DNA from: a bacterium
GTDB taxonomy: Bacteria; 4484-113; JAFGCY01
Assembly: GCA_020849855.1 (NCBI GenBank)
Contig: JADZFO010000008.1
Coordinates: 1-29,310 of the forward strand
Direction of reading: 5' to 3'
Length of the DNA: 29,310 nt
The notes beneath the pieces were generated by a model that searched no databases, had not been told where the DNA came from, and saw only the letters and a program-made list of their open reading frames with translations. Positions 1 through 7,280 of this stretch are shown here, piece by piece. The translations under genes were made by a program, and so were the position numbers. Within the stretch, counting starts at the first letter, position 1. Each line of letters begins with the position of its first letter.

Positions 1-123
1 AAGATGTGAAGCCCTGAAGAGTTATTGTTCAAGATACAATTCCACTCGACCACACAGTGCTATCGGCCATCTGCCACCCACATCGCGCCTTCCGGCACTG
101 AATAACCTGTTTGGCGGCCACAG

Positions 124-1092
124 CTAGCCCGCGGCCTGAGCCGCGCCGACAGCCACGCTGGCGCCGATCTCGATGCTCTTCAGCGCCGCCAGGCAGACAC
201 TGAGCGCGTAGATACTGTCCTCGGCGGTACACAGCGGCTGGCTGCCGTCCATCACGCACTGCACCACATGCTCCAGCTCGCGCTTCAGCGGCTCGCCGCG
301 CTCCACATGCCGCAGCCCGGCCAGCAGGTTGTTGCCTTCGGGATTGTCTTCGTAGACCAGGATCAGCTGGTTCATCAGGTCGCAGAGCGCGAAGTGCTTT
401 GTCCCCACGCAGAAGATATTGCGGGCCCGGTAGGGCGCCAGCCAGCTGGTCTCGATAATGCCCGTGCGGCCGGCGGGGAATTGCATCTGCAGTACCGCGT
501 GGTCCTCATGGTTATGGACCCGCTGCATGGCATTGCAGAACACGCTTTCTGCCCGCGCATCCAGCAGGTAGCTGATCAGGTCCACGTCGTGGGTGCCCAG
601 GTCCAGCACGATGCCGGTGTCGGCGATGCGTCCGTGGTAGGGGCCGACGCGCAGGTTGTTCACGGTCAGCACCTCGCCCAGCTCGCCGCTGGCGATGATC
701 TGCTTGAGCTCGCTGACCGCCGGGTTGAAACGCTCGATATGGCCAATGGCGATGATCTTGCCGGCCGCGCGGGCCAGTTCCACCAGCTCCTGCGCCTTAG
801 CCAGGTCGTCGCTGATCGGCTTTTCCACCAGCAGGTGGCAGCCGGCTGAAATCGCGTCCCTGGCCGCCTGATAGTGCATCACAGTCGGCGCGGCGATGGA
901 AACCAGGTCCGGCCCCTGCTCCAGCAGGGCGTGGTAGTCGGTGAAAAGCTGCGTACCGTGCTTGTCCGCCAGCTCCTGCTTGCCGGGGTCCGGATCGGCC
1001 ACGCCGACCAGCCGGCAGTTCTCCAGCTCGCTGTAAACCCTTACGTGATGGCGCCCCATGGAGCCGGCGCCGATGACACCTACCTTCAGCAT
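124..1092 (-). CDS. Gfo/Idh/MocA-family NAD(P)-dependent oxidoreductase
   Basis: A 322-aa dehydrogenase that should oxidise or reduce a sugar, nucleotide sugar or cyclitol in the cytoplasm. The N-terminus has the Rossmann motif VGVIGAGSMGRHH; residues near 90 carry the family signature VEKPIS, whose Lys is part of the active site. A GHIERFNP motif and LDLGTHDVDLISYLL follow, and the last is where the catalytic His-type residues of this family lie. The spacing resembles UDP-N-acetylglucosamine 3-dehydrogenases (GnnA type, lipid A modification), but the substrate cannot be fixed from sequence. I chose ATG 1092 over an upstream in-frame start at 1173 because the Rossmann strand begins directly after it and a TATAAT lies 7 nt upstream, which would put the transcript start on the ATG. 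The gene stands alone, divergent from the exported protein at 1285. Confidence 0.85.
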   Translation of the reverse strand: MLKVGVIGAGSMGRHHVRVYSELENCRLVGVADPDPGKQELADKHGTQLFTDYHALLEQGPDLVSIAAPTVMHYQAARDAISAGCHLLVEKPISDDLAKAQELVELARAAGKIIAIGHIERFNPAVSELKQIIASGELGEVLTVNNLRVGPYHGRIADTGIVLDLGTHDVDLISYLLDARAESVFCNAMQRVHNHEDHAVLQMQFPAGRTGIIETSWLAPYRARNIFCVGTKHFALCDLMNQLILVYEDNPEGNNLLAGLRHVERGEPLKRELEHVVQCVMDGSQPLCTAEDSIYALSVCLAALKSIEIGASVAVGAAQAAG

Positions 1093-1099
1093 GCGCGGG

Positions 1100-1105
1100 A
1101 TTATA
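1100..1105 (-). promoter_or_regulatory. -10 box (TATAAT) for leaderless oxidoreductase mRNA
   Basis: On the minus strand TATAAT is followed by seven bases and then the ATG at 1092, so transcription would start at or within a base of the start codon. No Shine-Dalgarno and no clear -35 are present. Confidence 0.55.
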
Positions 1106-1199
1106 GGACACCCCGGGTAGCATTTGGCGCCCTCCGGCGGCAGAGAGGCTTTAATCGGCGCCAGCGGGAACAATGTTAAGAAGCGGCGTTCATAACTGT

Positions 1200-1228
1200 T
1201 TGACAGATACAGCCGGGTGTTATATGAT
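1200..1228 (+). promoter_or_regulatory. Near-consensus sigma-70 promoter
   Basis: TTGACA at 1200-1205 and TATGAT at 1223-1228 are separated by exactly 17 bp: a perfect -35, one mismatch in the -10. It is the strongest promoter visible in the window and drives the small exported protein at 1285, leaving a leader of roughly 50 nt with a full Shine-Dalgarno (AAAGGAGG, 1273-1280). Confidence 0.8.
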
Positions 1229-1284
1229 TTCAGTCAACCTTTCAACTACCAAGGTCTGGCCGGAAGGCCGGTAAAGGAGGAAGT

Positions 1285-1821
1285 ATGCACAGGCTTATCG
1301 CCTTTGTGCTCGTGGTGATGGTTGTGGTGTGGGGCACCACCGCGCTGGCTGCTGAGTACAGCGCCCTGGATGGTACGTCCTGGGAGGGCCCGAACGTTGG
1401 TGTCGGCGGCCTGCTCCTGAGCGGCGATGGTCCGGGTGGCGACAGCGACAGCGAGTTCATCCCGACGATCAATGTCAGCGGCCTGTGCGACTACGTCTCC
1501 TGGCAGGCCTTCTATGGCTTCGGCAGCGACGCCAGCGTCTTCGGCGGCACCGTTGATTATGTCTTCGCCAACAACTTCGACGAGTGCGAGACCTGCCCGA
1601 CGGGCGGCGTGTGGTGGCTGGGCGCTGGTGCGACCCTGATGAGCTACAGCGACCTCTTCGTCACGGGTACCACCGGCGGTCTGGATGAGACCGAGATCGG
1701 CGCCAACATTGGCGGCGGCTGGCGCAGCGGCGACTGGGGCGTGGACCTGTATGTCCACTACCTCCCCAGCAACGAAGTCCTGGGCTTCCAGGGCGCTGTG
1801 ACCTACAACTTCAGCAACTAA
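1285..1821 (+). CDS. Small exported protein, outer-membrane beta-barrel-like
   Basis: A 178-aa protein with a classic signal peptide: MHR, a hydrophobic core to about residue 20, and cleavage after TALAA. The mature part is Gly/Asp/aromatic-rich with alternating strand-like segments (VGVGGLLLSG, WLGAGATLMSY, TEIGANIGGGW, WGVDLYVHY, FQGAVTYNF) and ends close to an aromatic residue (YNFSN), as small eight-stranded outer-membrane barrels do. Four cysteines are present, three of them close together (C-E-T-C in the middle). No named family is recognised. Its own near-consensus promoter, a full Shine-Dalgarno five bases from the ATG and a strong terminator make it a monocistronic, probably highly expressed gene. 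The barrel assignment is inference from composition and pattern. Confidence 0.8.
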   Translation: MHRLIAFVLVVMVVVWGTTALAAEYSALDGTSWEGPNVGVGGLLLSGDGPGGDSDSEFIPTINVSGLCDYVSWQAFYGFGSDASVFGGTVDYVFANNFDECETCPTGGVWWLGAGATLMSYSDLFVTGTTGGLDETEIGANIGGGWRSGDWGVDLYVHYLPSNEVLGFQGAVTYNFSN

Positions 1822-1843
1822 CTCTCAGTTCACTGAGAAAGCT

Positions 1844-1873
1844 AAGGCCCCCGGTCAATCCGGGGGCCTTTTT
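1844..1873 (+). terminator. Rho-independent terminator after the 1285 gene
   Basis: AAGGCCCCCGG (1844-1854) pairs perfectly with CCGGGGGCCTT (1860-1870) across a 5-nt loop, and a run of T ends the hairpin (1869-1873). A weaker 7-bp inverted repeat (TCTCAGT/ACTGAGA, 1823-1838) lies between the stop codon and this stem. Confidence 0.9.
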
Positions 1874-1930
1874 GTTTGCCTGCCCGGCGGGCCGTAACAG
1901 AAGGCCCGGATTCCCGTCCAGTCAGATATC

Positions 1931-1939
1931 TGATATCCT
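1931..1939 (+). promoter_or_regulatory. Extended -10 candidate (TGA-TATCCT)
   Basis: TGATATCCT ends 12 nt before the ATG at 1952. There is no Shine-Dalgarno, so a very short leader of about six bases is predicted for the gmk operon. The same TGATATCCT string occurs at 5278-5286 before the PPIase gene. Confidence 0.4.
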
Positions 1940-1951
1940 TACCGGCCTCAA

Positions 1952-2764
1952 ATGCAGCTAGCCCTGTTTACACCTGCGGGATATGTCTGGCCCGTCCTGC
2001 GTAACTTCGAGGTCTTCATCGCGAAGCTCGGCGCGCAGCCGAGCCTCAGTGAGCACAGCCTCGGCGCCCGCACCCTGGGCGAGCTTGCCGCGGCGGAGCG
2101 CCACGAGCGCAGCCCGCTCTACCCCGCCGACGCCGGCTCTGAGCTGGGGCAGTACCAGGTGGAGCCGCGGACCGGCAAGCGCCTGGAGCTGCTGCACCGC
2201 GACCTCTATGAAGCCCTTCTGCGGCCCTCAGCCTTCTTCACCGACAGCGACAAGAACATGGCCGAGACCTTCTGGCCCGATCTGCGCGACACGCATATCG
2301 AGCGCAAGCTGGAGGCCTTCTTCTTCTTTTACCTCCGCCGCACCATGCGCCATGTCAGCGTGCTGGAGGGCCTGAGCGTCCTGCGCGCCACCTTCTTCAA
2401 CCATGAAGCCGTGGAGCCCGAGCACTGGCTCTTCACCACCCAGGAGCGCCTGGCCAGCCTGGCGGCCCAGGACCAGCTGCTGGAAAGCAGCTTTGATGCC
2501 CCGCTGAGCAGCCGCATCGACGACCTCGCTTTTGTGCTGAACACCGACCAGGACCGCGCACCCAATTCGCCGGGCTGGATCACGGGAACTATGAAGCGCG
2601 CCAGTGATGGCCGGGTGAATATCCACACCCGCTGCGGTATCGACGACTGGCTTGCGGACAACCGCGGCGAGCTGGAGGCGGCCCGTCCTTACATTGAGGC
2701 CGAGATCTTTGCCAGCCTGAGCTATGTCTTCGGCTGGGAAATGGCCGCGGTGGAGGCGGCCTGA
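1952..2764 (+). CDS. Conserved-looking hypothetical protein upstream of gmk
   Basis: A 270-aa soluble protein with no signal peptide or membrane segment and no family that I recognise. It is rich in Leu, Ala, Glu and Arg with helical stretches, and has aromatic clusters (EAFFFFYLRRTMRHV near residues 120-134, FGWEMAAVEAA at the C-terminus). Codon use is GC-rich like its neighbours. Its stop codon overlaps the gmk ATG by one base (TGATG), so the two are translationally coupled and it opens the gmk-rpoZ-coaBC run. In many bacteria this position is held by the YicC/YloC endoribonuclease. This protein does not show the YicC N-terminal MTGFGR-type start or its C-terminal Glu/Lys-rich ending, so I do not assign that function. 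ATG 1952 is the first start in the frame and fits the -10 just upstream. Confidence 0.75.
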   Translation: MQLALFTPAGYVWPVLRNFEVFIAKLGAQPSLSEHSLGARTLGELAAAERHERSPLYPADAGSELGQYQVEPRTGKRLELLHRDLYEALLRPSAFFTDSDKNMAETFWPDLRDTHIERKLEAFFFFYLRRTMRHVSVLEGLSVLRATFFNHEAVEPEHWLFTTQERLASLAAQDQLLESSFDAPLSSRIDDLAFVLNTDQDRAPNSPGWITGTMKRASDGRVNIHTRCGIDDWLADNRGELEAARPYIEAEIFASLSYVFGWEMAAVEAA

Positions 2765-3426
2765 TGAGCGGCTGCCAGCCCGACAGCGACTGGCCCGCGT
2801 CTCTTGAGGAGCGCTGCCTTGTCATCTCCGGCCCCAGCGGGGTCGGCAAGACCACCATCGTCCAGGCGGCGCTGAAGCAGAACCCCGGCTGGATCCAGTG
2901 CATCACCTGCACCACCCGTCCGCCTCGCGAGCATGAAGTTAACGGTCGCGACTACTACTTCCTCAGTGAAGAGCAGTTCATGGGCCGTGTCTGCAGCGGG
3001 CAGTTTCTGGAGTATGCCGAGGTCTACGGCCGGCACTACGGCACGCCGCTGTCGGAGATTGAGCGCGCCAGCGCCGAGAATAAGCGCCTGATCATCGTGG
3101 TAGACACGGTGGGCTGCCTCTCGATCCGGGCGCTGAACCCCGAGGTCAAGCTGCTGGGCCTGTTGCCGCCAAGCATGGAAGTGCTGCGCCAGCGCCTGGC
3201 AAGCCGCGGGGATGAAAGCCCGGCGGAGATCAGCCAGCGCCTGGCCGAAGCTTATATCGAGCTCACCCGGATGAACTCGTTTGACTTTTCAATTGTTAAT
3301 GACGATCTGGATAAAGCGGTATCAGACCTGCTGCAGCTGTTAAACTTGCTGGAGCGGGGCACGCACGTGACAGACAGCCGCATCCGACGGCTGCATCTTG
3401 AGATGCGCAGTACCCAAGGAGACTGA
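2764..3426 (+). CDS. gmk: Guanylate kinase
   Basis: Phosphorylates GMP to GDP with ATP in purine nucleotide synthesis; cytosolic. The 220-aa protein has the P-loop GPSGVGKT near residue 24, the GMP-binding segment TTRPPREHEVNGRDYYF, then FLEYAEVYGRHYGTP, and the lid segment LLPPSMEVLRQRLASRG, all in family order and at normal length. The usual DIDVQGA Walker-B-like motif reads VVDTVGCLSIR here: the key Asp is kept but the segment looks one residue shorter, which is atypical. Translation is coupled to the preceding hypothetical gene by a TGATG overlap, and rpoZ starts 2 bp after its stop. The gmk-rpoZ-coaBC order is common in bacteria and supports the call. Confidence 0.96.
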   Translation: MSGCQPDSDWPASLEERCLVISGPSGVGKTTIVQAALKQNPGWIQCITCTTRPPREHEVNGRDYYFLSEEQFMGRVCSGQFLEYAEVYGRHYGTPLSEIERASAENKRLIIVVDTVGCLSIRALNPEVKLLGLLPPSMEVLRQRLASRGDESPAEISQRLAEAYIELTRMNSFDFSIVNDDLDKAVSDLLQLLNLLERGTHVTDSRIRRLHLEMRSTQGD

Positions 3427-3428
3427 TA

Positions 3429-3869
3429 ATGAGGCGTGACGACGGGAGCCTGATGTTCCCTCCGGTTGAGGAACTGGTGGAGAAGATTCCCCAGAAGTAT
3501 GAGCTGGTGCTGACCGCCACCAAGCGGGCCAAGCAGCTCATCATCGAAATGCGGCACAACCCTGGCCAGTTCAGCCAGGAGCAGATGCGCACCAAGCCGA
3601 TCACCCTGGCCCTGCATGAGATCGCTTCCGGCCAGCTGGACAAGGACGCGCTGCTGGCGGCCGACATCGACTTCAGCGATCCCGATCCCGACAACGAGTT
3701 CCACAGCGAACTGGACCGCTACGAGCGCCCGTCCTATGACCGCCAGCCCGCCGGCTTCACCTCCGAGGCTGTGGACATGGGTGAGGACGACTACGAGGAC
3801 GACGACGACGACGACGGCATCGACTGGGAAGATTCCTTCACCGACGATGAGGAGCCCGAGGGTCCCTAG
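3429..3869 (+). CDS. rpoZ: RNA polymerase omega subunit with long acidic tail
   Basis: Omega helps fold and retain the beta' subunit of RNA polymerase. The 146-aa protein has the omega core at about residues 15-75: KYELVLTATKRAKQL and KPITLALHEIASGQL match the family's K-Y-x-L-V...A-x-K-R-A-R-Q and KP...AL-E-I-x-x-G blocks. After residue 80 comes a long acidic extension containing an uninterrupted run of Asp and ending in an Asp/Glu-rich segment; typical omegas are 70-100 aa. A Shine-Dalgarno (AAGGAG, 3416-3421) sits seven bases before the ATG, inside the end of gmk. The position between gmk and coaBC matches the usual neighbourhood. Confidence 0.9.
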   Translation: MRRDDGSLMFPPVEELVEKIPQKYELVLTATKRAKQLIIEMRHNPGQFSQEQMRTKPITLALHEIASGQLDKDALLAADIDFSDPDPDNEFHSELDRYERPSYDRQPAGFTSEAVDMGEDDYEDDDDDDGIDWEDSFTDDEEPEGP

Positions 3870-3918
3870 GCAGACAGCGGCACCTGCCCGCTGATCTCTG
3901 ACTGCCGACGAGGCTGAT

Positions 3919-5253
3919 ATGACTGAAACAAACGCGCCCGCGACTGCCGAAATGCAGCTTCGCGGGCGCACTATTTTGCTGGGCGTCTGCGGCGGCATCG
4001 CGGCCTATAAGGCCTGCGACCTGGCGCGCCTCTTCATCAAGGCCGGCGCCGAGGTGCGGGTGATCCTCACCCGCCGAGCCGCCGCCTTTGTCACGCCCCT
4101 GACCTTCAGCGCCCTGACCGGCCAGCCCGCCCTTATGGACGAGTTCCCAGCGCCGGGCGGCCAGCCCGACCCGGCCGTGGATGTCTACTCGCACCTGAAC
4201 CTGCCGCGGGGCGTGGACTGCATGGTGATCGCCCCGGCCACCGCTGACATGCTGGGAAAGATGGCCCATGGCCTGGCCGACGACCTGCTGTCCAGCGCCT
4301 ACCTGGCCAACGCCGCCCCGGTGGTGCTCGCCCCGGCGATGAATGTGCGGATGTGGGAGCACCCCGCCGTGCAGGCCAACCTTGAAACCCTGCGCGGGCG
4401 CGGGCACCTCGTTATGGAGCCAGGCACGGGCATGCTGGCCTGCGGCGATGAGGGCAAGGGCCGCCTGGCGGATATCGACTTCATCGCTGCCATGACCGGC
4501 GGCCTGATCAACTCTGATACACAGATCCAGAGCATTGACATGGACGCCGCCGCGCAGGGCGCAGACCTGGCGGACAGCGCCGCCAAGCCCCTTGCCGGCC
4601 GCCGCTTCGTGGTCAGCGCCGGTGCGACCCGCGAGTACCTTGACCCGGTGCGCTTCATCACCAATGCCTCCAGCGGCACCCTGGGCCTGAAGGTCTGCGA
4701 GGCCCTGCTGGCCCGCGGCGCCGTAGTGGACCTGGTGGCCTGCGGCGGGATGGATGTGCCGGCGGCGCTGCTGAGGCGCCTGGCCAGCGTCGACACGGCC
4801 ATGACCGCCTTTGACCTTCAGCTCCTGCTGCAGGGGCGCCTGCCCGAGGTGGACGGACTGGTCATGCTGGCGGCCGTCGCGGATTACGGCCCGACGCGCT
4901 ACAGCGGCACCAAGCGCAAAAAGGATGGCGCCGCCTGGAACCTTGAGCTGGCCCAGACCGAGGATGTGCTGGCCTCCCTGCGGCCCCTGCGGCGCGCCGA
5001 CCAGGTAATTGCCGCCGTCAGCCTCGAGGACACCGACTGGCTGGCCCGGGGGCAGCGCAAGGCCGCCGCAAAAGGTGCGGACGTCCTGCTGGCTGTCGAG
5101 CTCAGCGCGGAGCTGCCCTTCGGCGAGAAGCGCATGCACTGCGCGCTGGTCAGCGGCGAGGGCGTGCTGGCACCGGACGACTGGCGCAGCAAGGAAGACG
5201 CCGCCGCCCTTCTGGCGGACGCTGTTGCAGCGCGGCTGAAGGCCAGCGTGTGA
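3919..5253 (+). CDS. coaBC: Phosphopantothenoylcysteine decarboxylase / phosphopantothenate-cysteine ligase
   Basis: A bifunctional CoA-biosynthesis enzyme (444 aa). The CoaC half (about 12-190) has the flavin-binding GVCGGIAAYK, the catalytic-His segment SHLNL, APATADMLGKMAHGLADDLL, PAMNVRMWEHP and the ACGDEGKGRL loop that carries the active-site Cys. The CoaB half (about 225-444) has SAGATREYLDPVRFITNASSG, which keeps the Asn that forms part of the active site, plus AAVADYGP and the basic KRKK segment. Odd features: the usual SSGKMG reads SSGTLG, the GFAAET block reads AAVSLEDTD, and the late A-N-D motif is replaced by AVELS, so the ligase half is divergent. A GAGG (3910-3913) precedes the ATG. 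It closes the gmk-rpoZ-coaBC run. Confidence 0.93.
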   Translation: MTETNAPATAEMQLRGRTILLGVCGGIAAYKACDLARLFIKAGAEVRVILTRRAAAFVTPLTFSALTGQPALMDEFPAPGGQPDPAVDVYSHLNLPRGVDCMVIAPATADMLGKMAHGLADDLLSSAYLANAAPVVLAPAMNVRMWEHPAVQANLETLRGRGHLVMEPGTGMLACGDEGKGRLADIDFIAAMTGGLINSDTQIQSIDMDAAAQGADLADSAAKPLAGRRFVVSAGATREYLDPVRFITNASSGTLGLKVCEALLARGAVVDLVACGGMDVPAALLRRLASVDTAMTAFDLQLLLQGRLPEVDGLVMLAAVADYGPTRYSGTKRKKDGAAWNLELAQTEDVLASLRPLRRADQVIAAVSLEDTDWLARGQRKAAAKGADVLLAVELSAELPFGEKRMHCALVSGEGVLAPDDWRSKEDAAALLADAVAARLKASV

Positions 5254-5277
5254 CAGCCAGCCTGTGGTGTCGTCTCG

Positions 5278-5286
5278 TGATATCCT
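5278..5286 (+). promoter_or_regulatory. Extended -10 candidate (TGA-TATCCT) for the PPIase gene
   Basis: TGATATCCT lies in the 120-bp gap after coaBC and repeats exactly the string found at 1931-1939. It would give a leader of about 80 nt before ATG 5374, which has its own GGGAG Shine-Dalgarno (5362-5366). Confidence 0.35.
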
Positions 5287-5373
5287 CTGGCCGGGGTTGA
5301 GACGGGCTTGAACATCGGCATAGCTTTGGCAATCCTGTTTGTGCCCTTTAGGGCTCACCCCGGGAGAACATTC

Positions 5374-6435
5374 ATGAAGACTCGCCTGTATATGCTTCGC
5401 GCAGCCCTTGGCCTTTGCGCTGCCCTTGCGCTGCTACTGGCCCTCGCGCCGCAGCCCTCCGCGGCCGCCATGGACAGCGCGCTGGCCACCAAGGACGGCG
5501 ACCAGTACAAGCTGGAGGACCTGAGCATCTACCTGCTGCGCAACGCCGGCAAGGACGGCTTGCTGGCCTTTCTGCAGGAGATGGTGATTTACCAGGAAGG
5601 GCTCAAGCAGGGCCTGAAGCCCAGCGATGCCGATGTGCAGAAGTTTATCGACACGGTGATGACCCCGGAGGTCTACAACCAGTTCAAGCAGCTCTTCAGC
5701 GAGTCCGCCGTGCGCCAGCTGGTGGAGTACACCCTGGTCAATGAGCGCTATGACCAGTGGCTGCGCGACAAGATCCGCAAGGACAACAACCTGAAGGTCT
5801 CCGAGCAGGAGGCCAAGGACTACTTCCTCAAGAACATCGACCAGTTCCACCTGCCCGAGGGCGTCAGCCTGTCCATCATCTCGGTGGACAACCAGACCCA
5901 GGCCGGCAAGGTGCTGGACCGCCTGAAGAAGGGCGACAAGTTCGGCGACATCGCCGCCGAAGTGAACATGGACGAGGAGATGCGCGCGGCGCGCGGCGAG
6001 CTGGGCGTCTACCGCAAGGGCGACGGCCTGCCCAAGCCGCTTGAGGATGCCGCCTTCAAGCTGCAGGAAGGCGGGCACAGCGATGTCATCAAGGGCACCA
6101 ATTACCACATCCTCTACTGCGCCAAGCGCTACCCCAGCGTCGAGCCCGGCTTTGAGGAGATCCGTGAGCGCCTGATGAGCGACATGCTCGAGGCCCGCAT
6201 CGACCCGCTTTACTTTGACGCGATGGACGAGCTGATGGGCCGCGAGCTGCCGCGCTTCAACATCCAGGCTGAGCTCTTCCGCCCCGACGAAGGCGACCTT
6301 TCCGCCCCGCGCTCCAAGCCGGCCGCGGACAGCAAGCCTGCGGGCGGCAGCAAGCCGGCGGGCGGCGGGAGCAAGCCCAAGAGCGGCGAGAAGAGCGGCG
6401 ACAAGCCCAAGCCCAAGCCGGAAGGCAACGGCTAA
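5374..6435 (+). CDS. Exported parvulin-type peptidyl-prolyl isomerase (SurA/PrsA-like)
   Basis: A probable periplasmic folding chaperone. The 353-aa protein starts with a signal peptide (MKTRLYMLR, a Leu/Ala-rich core, cleavage near PSAAA). An N-terminal helical region follows (LLAFLQEMVIYQEGLKQGLKPSDADVQ style, as in SurA_N domains). Then comes a parvulin rotamase domain at about residues 140-255: a VSEQEAKDYF entry helix, LDRLKKGDKFGDIAAEVN, GELGVYRKGDGLPKPLEDAAF and YHILYCAKRYP. The C-terminus (about 310-353) is low-complexity Lys/Pro/Ser/Gly built from SKPAGG-like repeats. I chose ATG 5374 over the in-frame ATG-like start at 5308 because it has GGGAG seven bases upstream and begins a proper signal peptide. 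Family is clear; clients are unknown. Confidence 0.88.
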   Translation: MKTRLYMLRAALGLCAALALLLALAPQPSAAAMDSALATKDGDQYKLEDLSIYLLRNAGKDGLLAFLQEMVIYQEGLKQGLKPSDADVQKFIDTVMTPEVYNQFKQLFSESAVRQLVEYTLVNERYDQWLRDKIRKDNNLKVSEQEAKDYFLKNIDQFHLPEGVSLSIISVDNQTQAGKVLDRLKKGDKFGDIAAEVNMDEEMRAARGELGVYRKGDGLPKPLEDAAFKLQEGGHSDVIKGTNYHILYCAKRYPSVEPGFEEIRERLMSDMLEARIDPLYFDAMDELMGRELPRFNIQAELFRPDEGDLSAPRSKPAADSKPAGGSKPAGGGSKPKSGEKSGDKPKPKPEGNG

Positions 6436-6473
6436 GCCGGCACGGCTCCTTCGGCACGCCTGCGCCGCTGTGT

Positions 6474-6481
6474 GCTAGATT
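6474..6481 (+). promoter_or_regulatory. Extended -10 (TGC-TAGATT) for leaderless methyltransferase mRNA
   Basis: TGC (6474 area) followed by TAGATT (6476-6481) ends six bases before the ATG at 6488, which places the expected transcription start on the A of the ATG. No Shine-Dalgarno is visible. Confidence 0.5.
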
Positions 6482-6487
6482 GCAGGC

Positions 6488-7108
6488 ATGAGCGCAGAGC
6501 AGCACGACACGCCGCAGGCCATGGACAGCTGGTGGGACCAGGCCTACGCTTCCGGCGAATACCTTGAGCACTGGGACTACCGCTTCCCCAGCCAGGAGCT
6601 GGTCAGCCTGGTGGCCAGCGGGGCCATCAGTCCCGGCAGCCGCGTGCTGGATATCGGCTGCGGCGCCGGCCGCGAGATCGTGTTCCTGGCCCGCTGCGGC
6701 TATGAAGCTGTCGGTGTCGACCTCAGCGCGGAGGCCCTGAAGATTGGCGCTGAGCGCGCGCATCAGGCCGGGGTCAGCGTGGACTTCCGCCTCGGCTCTG
6801 CCCTGCAGCTGCCCCTCGAGGACGCCAGCATCGACTTCGCCAACGACCGCGGCTGCTTCCACCACATCGCCGACATGCTGCGCATGCAGTATGCCGAAGA
6901 GGTTGCGCGGGTGCTGCGGCCCGGTGGCAGGCTGATGTTGCGCGGCTGCCGCGAGGAGGGCGATGAGAGCTTTGTGCTGGTGACCGAGGCAGTGATAGAC
7001 CAGTACTTCCGGCCTGAGGTTTTCAGCCGGGGACCGGTGCTGCCGATCGAGCTGATCAGCGACGCCGGCTCCCTCAAGGCGAATGTGGTGGTGCTTACCC
7101 GTAGATAA
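6488..7108 (+). CDS. Class I SAM-dependent methyltransferase
   Basis: A 206-aa cytosolic methyltransferase of unknown substrate. Motif I is VLDIGCGAGREIVFLA (about residues 54-69), followed by the acidic strand VGVDLSAEAL, the DFRLGSALQLPLEDASIDFANDRG stretch (split here: motif II acidic loop then motif post-II), and the VLRPGGRLMLRG block typical of Methyltransf_11/25 folds. The arrangement, with a short N-terminus containing SWWDQAYASGEYLEHWDY, resembles thiopurine/tellurite-resistance-type methyltransferases, but no specific assignment is safe. It has its own -10 box six bases before the ATG and ends in a 12-bp hairpin that includes the stop codon. The next gene is convergent. Confidence 0.85.
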   Translation: MSAEQHDTPQAMDSWWDQAYASGEYLEHWDYRFPSQELVSLVASGAISPGSRVLDIGCGAGREIVFLARCGYEAVGVDLSAEALKIGAERAHQAGVSVDFRLGSALQLPLEDASIDFANDRGCFHHIADMLRMQYAEEVARVLRPGGRLMLRGCREEGDESFVLVTEAVIDQYFRPEVFSRGPVLPIELISDAGSLKANVVVLTRR

Positions 7109-7117
7109 GCACCACCA
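7086..7117 (+). terminator. Strong hairpin overlapping the methyltransferase stop codon
   Basis: TGGTGGTGCTTA (7086-7097) pairs perfectly with TAAGCACCACCA (7106-7117) around an 8-nt loop; the TAA stop (7106-7108) lies in the right arm. It is followed by a weak pyrimidine tract (TCTTCT), so it may end transcription between these convergent genes. Without a T run the terminator call is tentative. Confidence 0.5.
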
Positions 7118-7280
7118 TCTTCTGGCCGGACAGGGTGGTACACCACTGCTGGGCCCGGGCCTCCTGCCGGCTATCTGCTTCCGGCAGGCTGCCAACACTG
7201 CCTATGACTGCCTGGGCCCCGGCTTGTTCTGAAAAAGCGTCCAATCCGCTCAAAATAGTGGAAATGAGAAATCTGCTCAG

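Noticed and set aside
1-123. Possible end of another gene at the left edge
   Set aside because: No frame gives a convincing protein end, and no promoter, terminator or repeat is visible in these 123 bases.
3838-5358. 506-codon open frame on the minus strand opposite coaBC
   Set aside because: It is antisense to a clear enzyme gene; its composition (Gln/Gly/His/Arg-rich) is typical of a GC-rich shadow frame.
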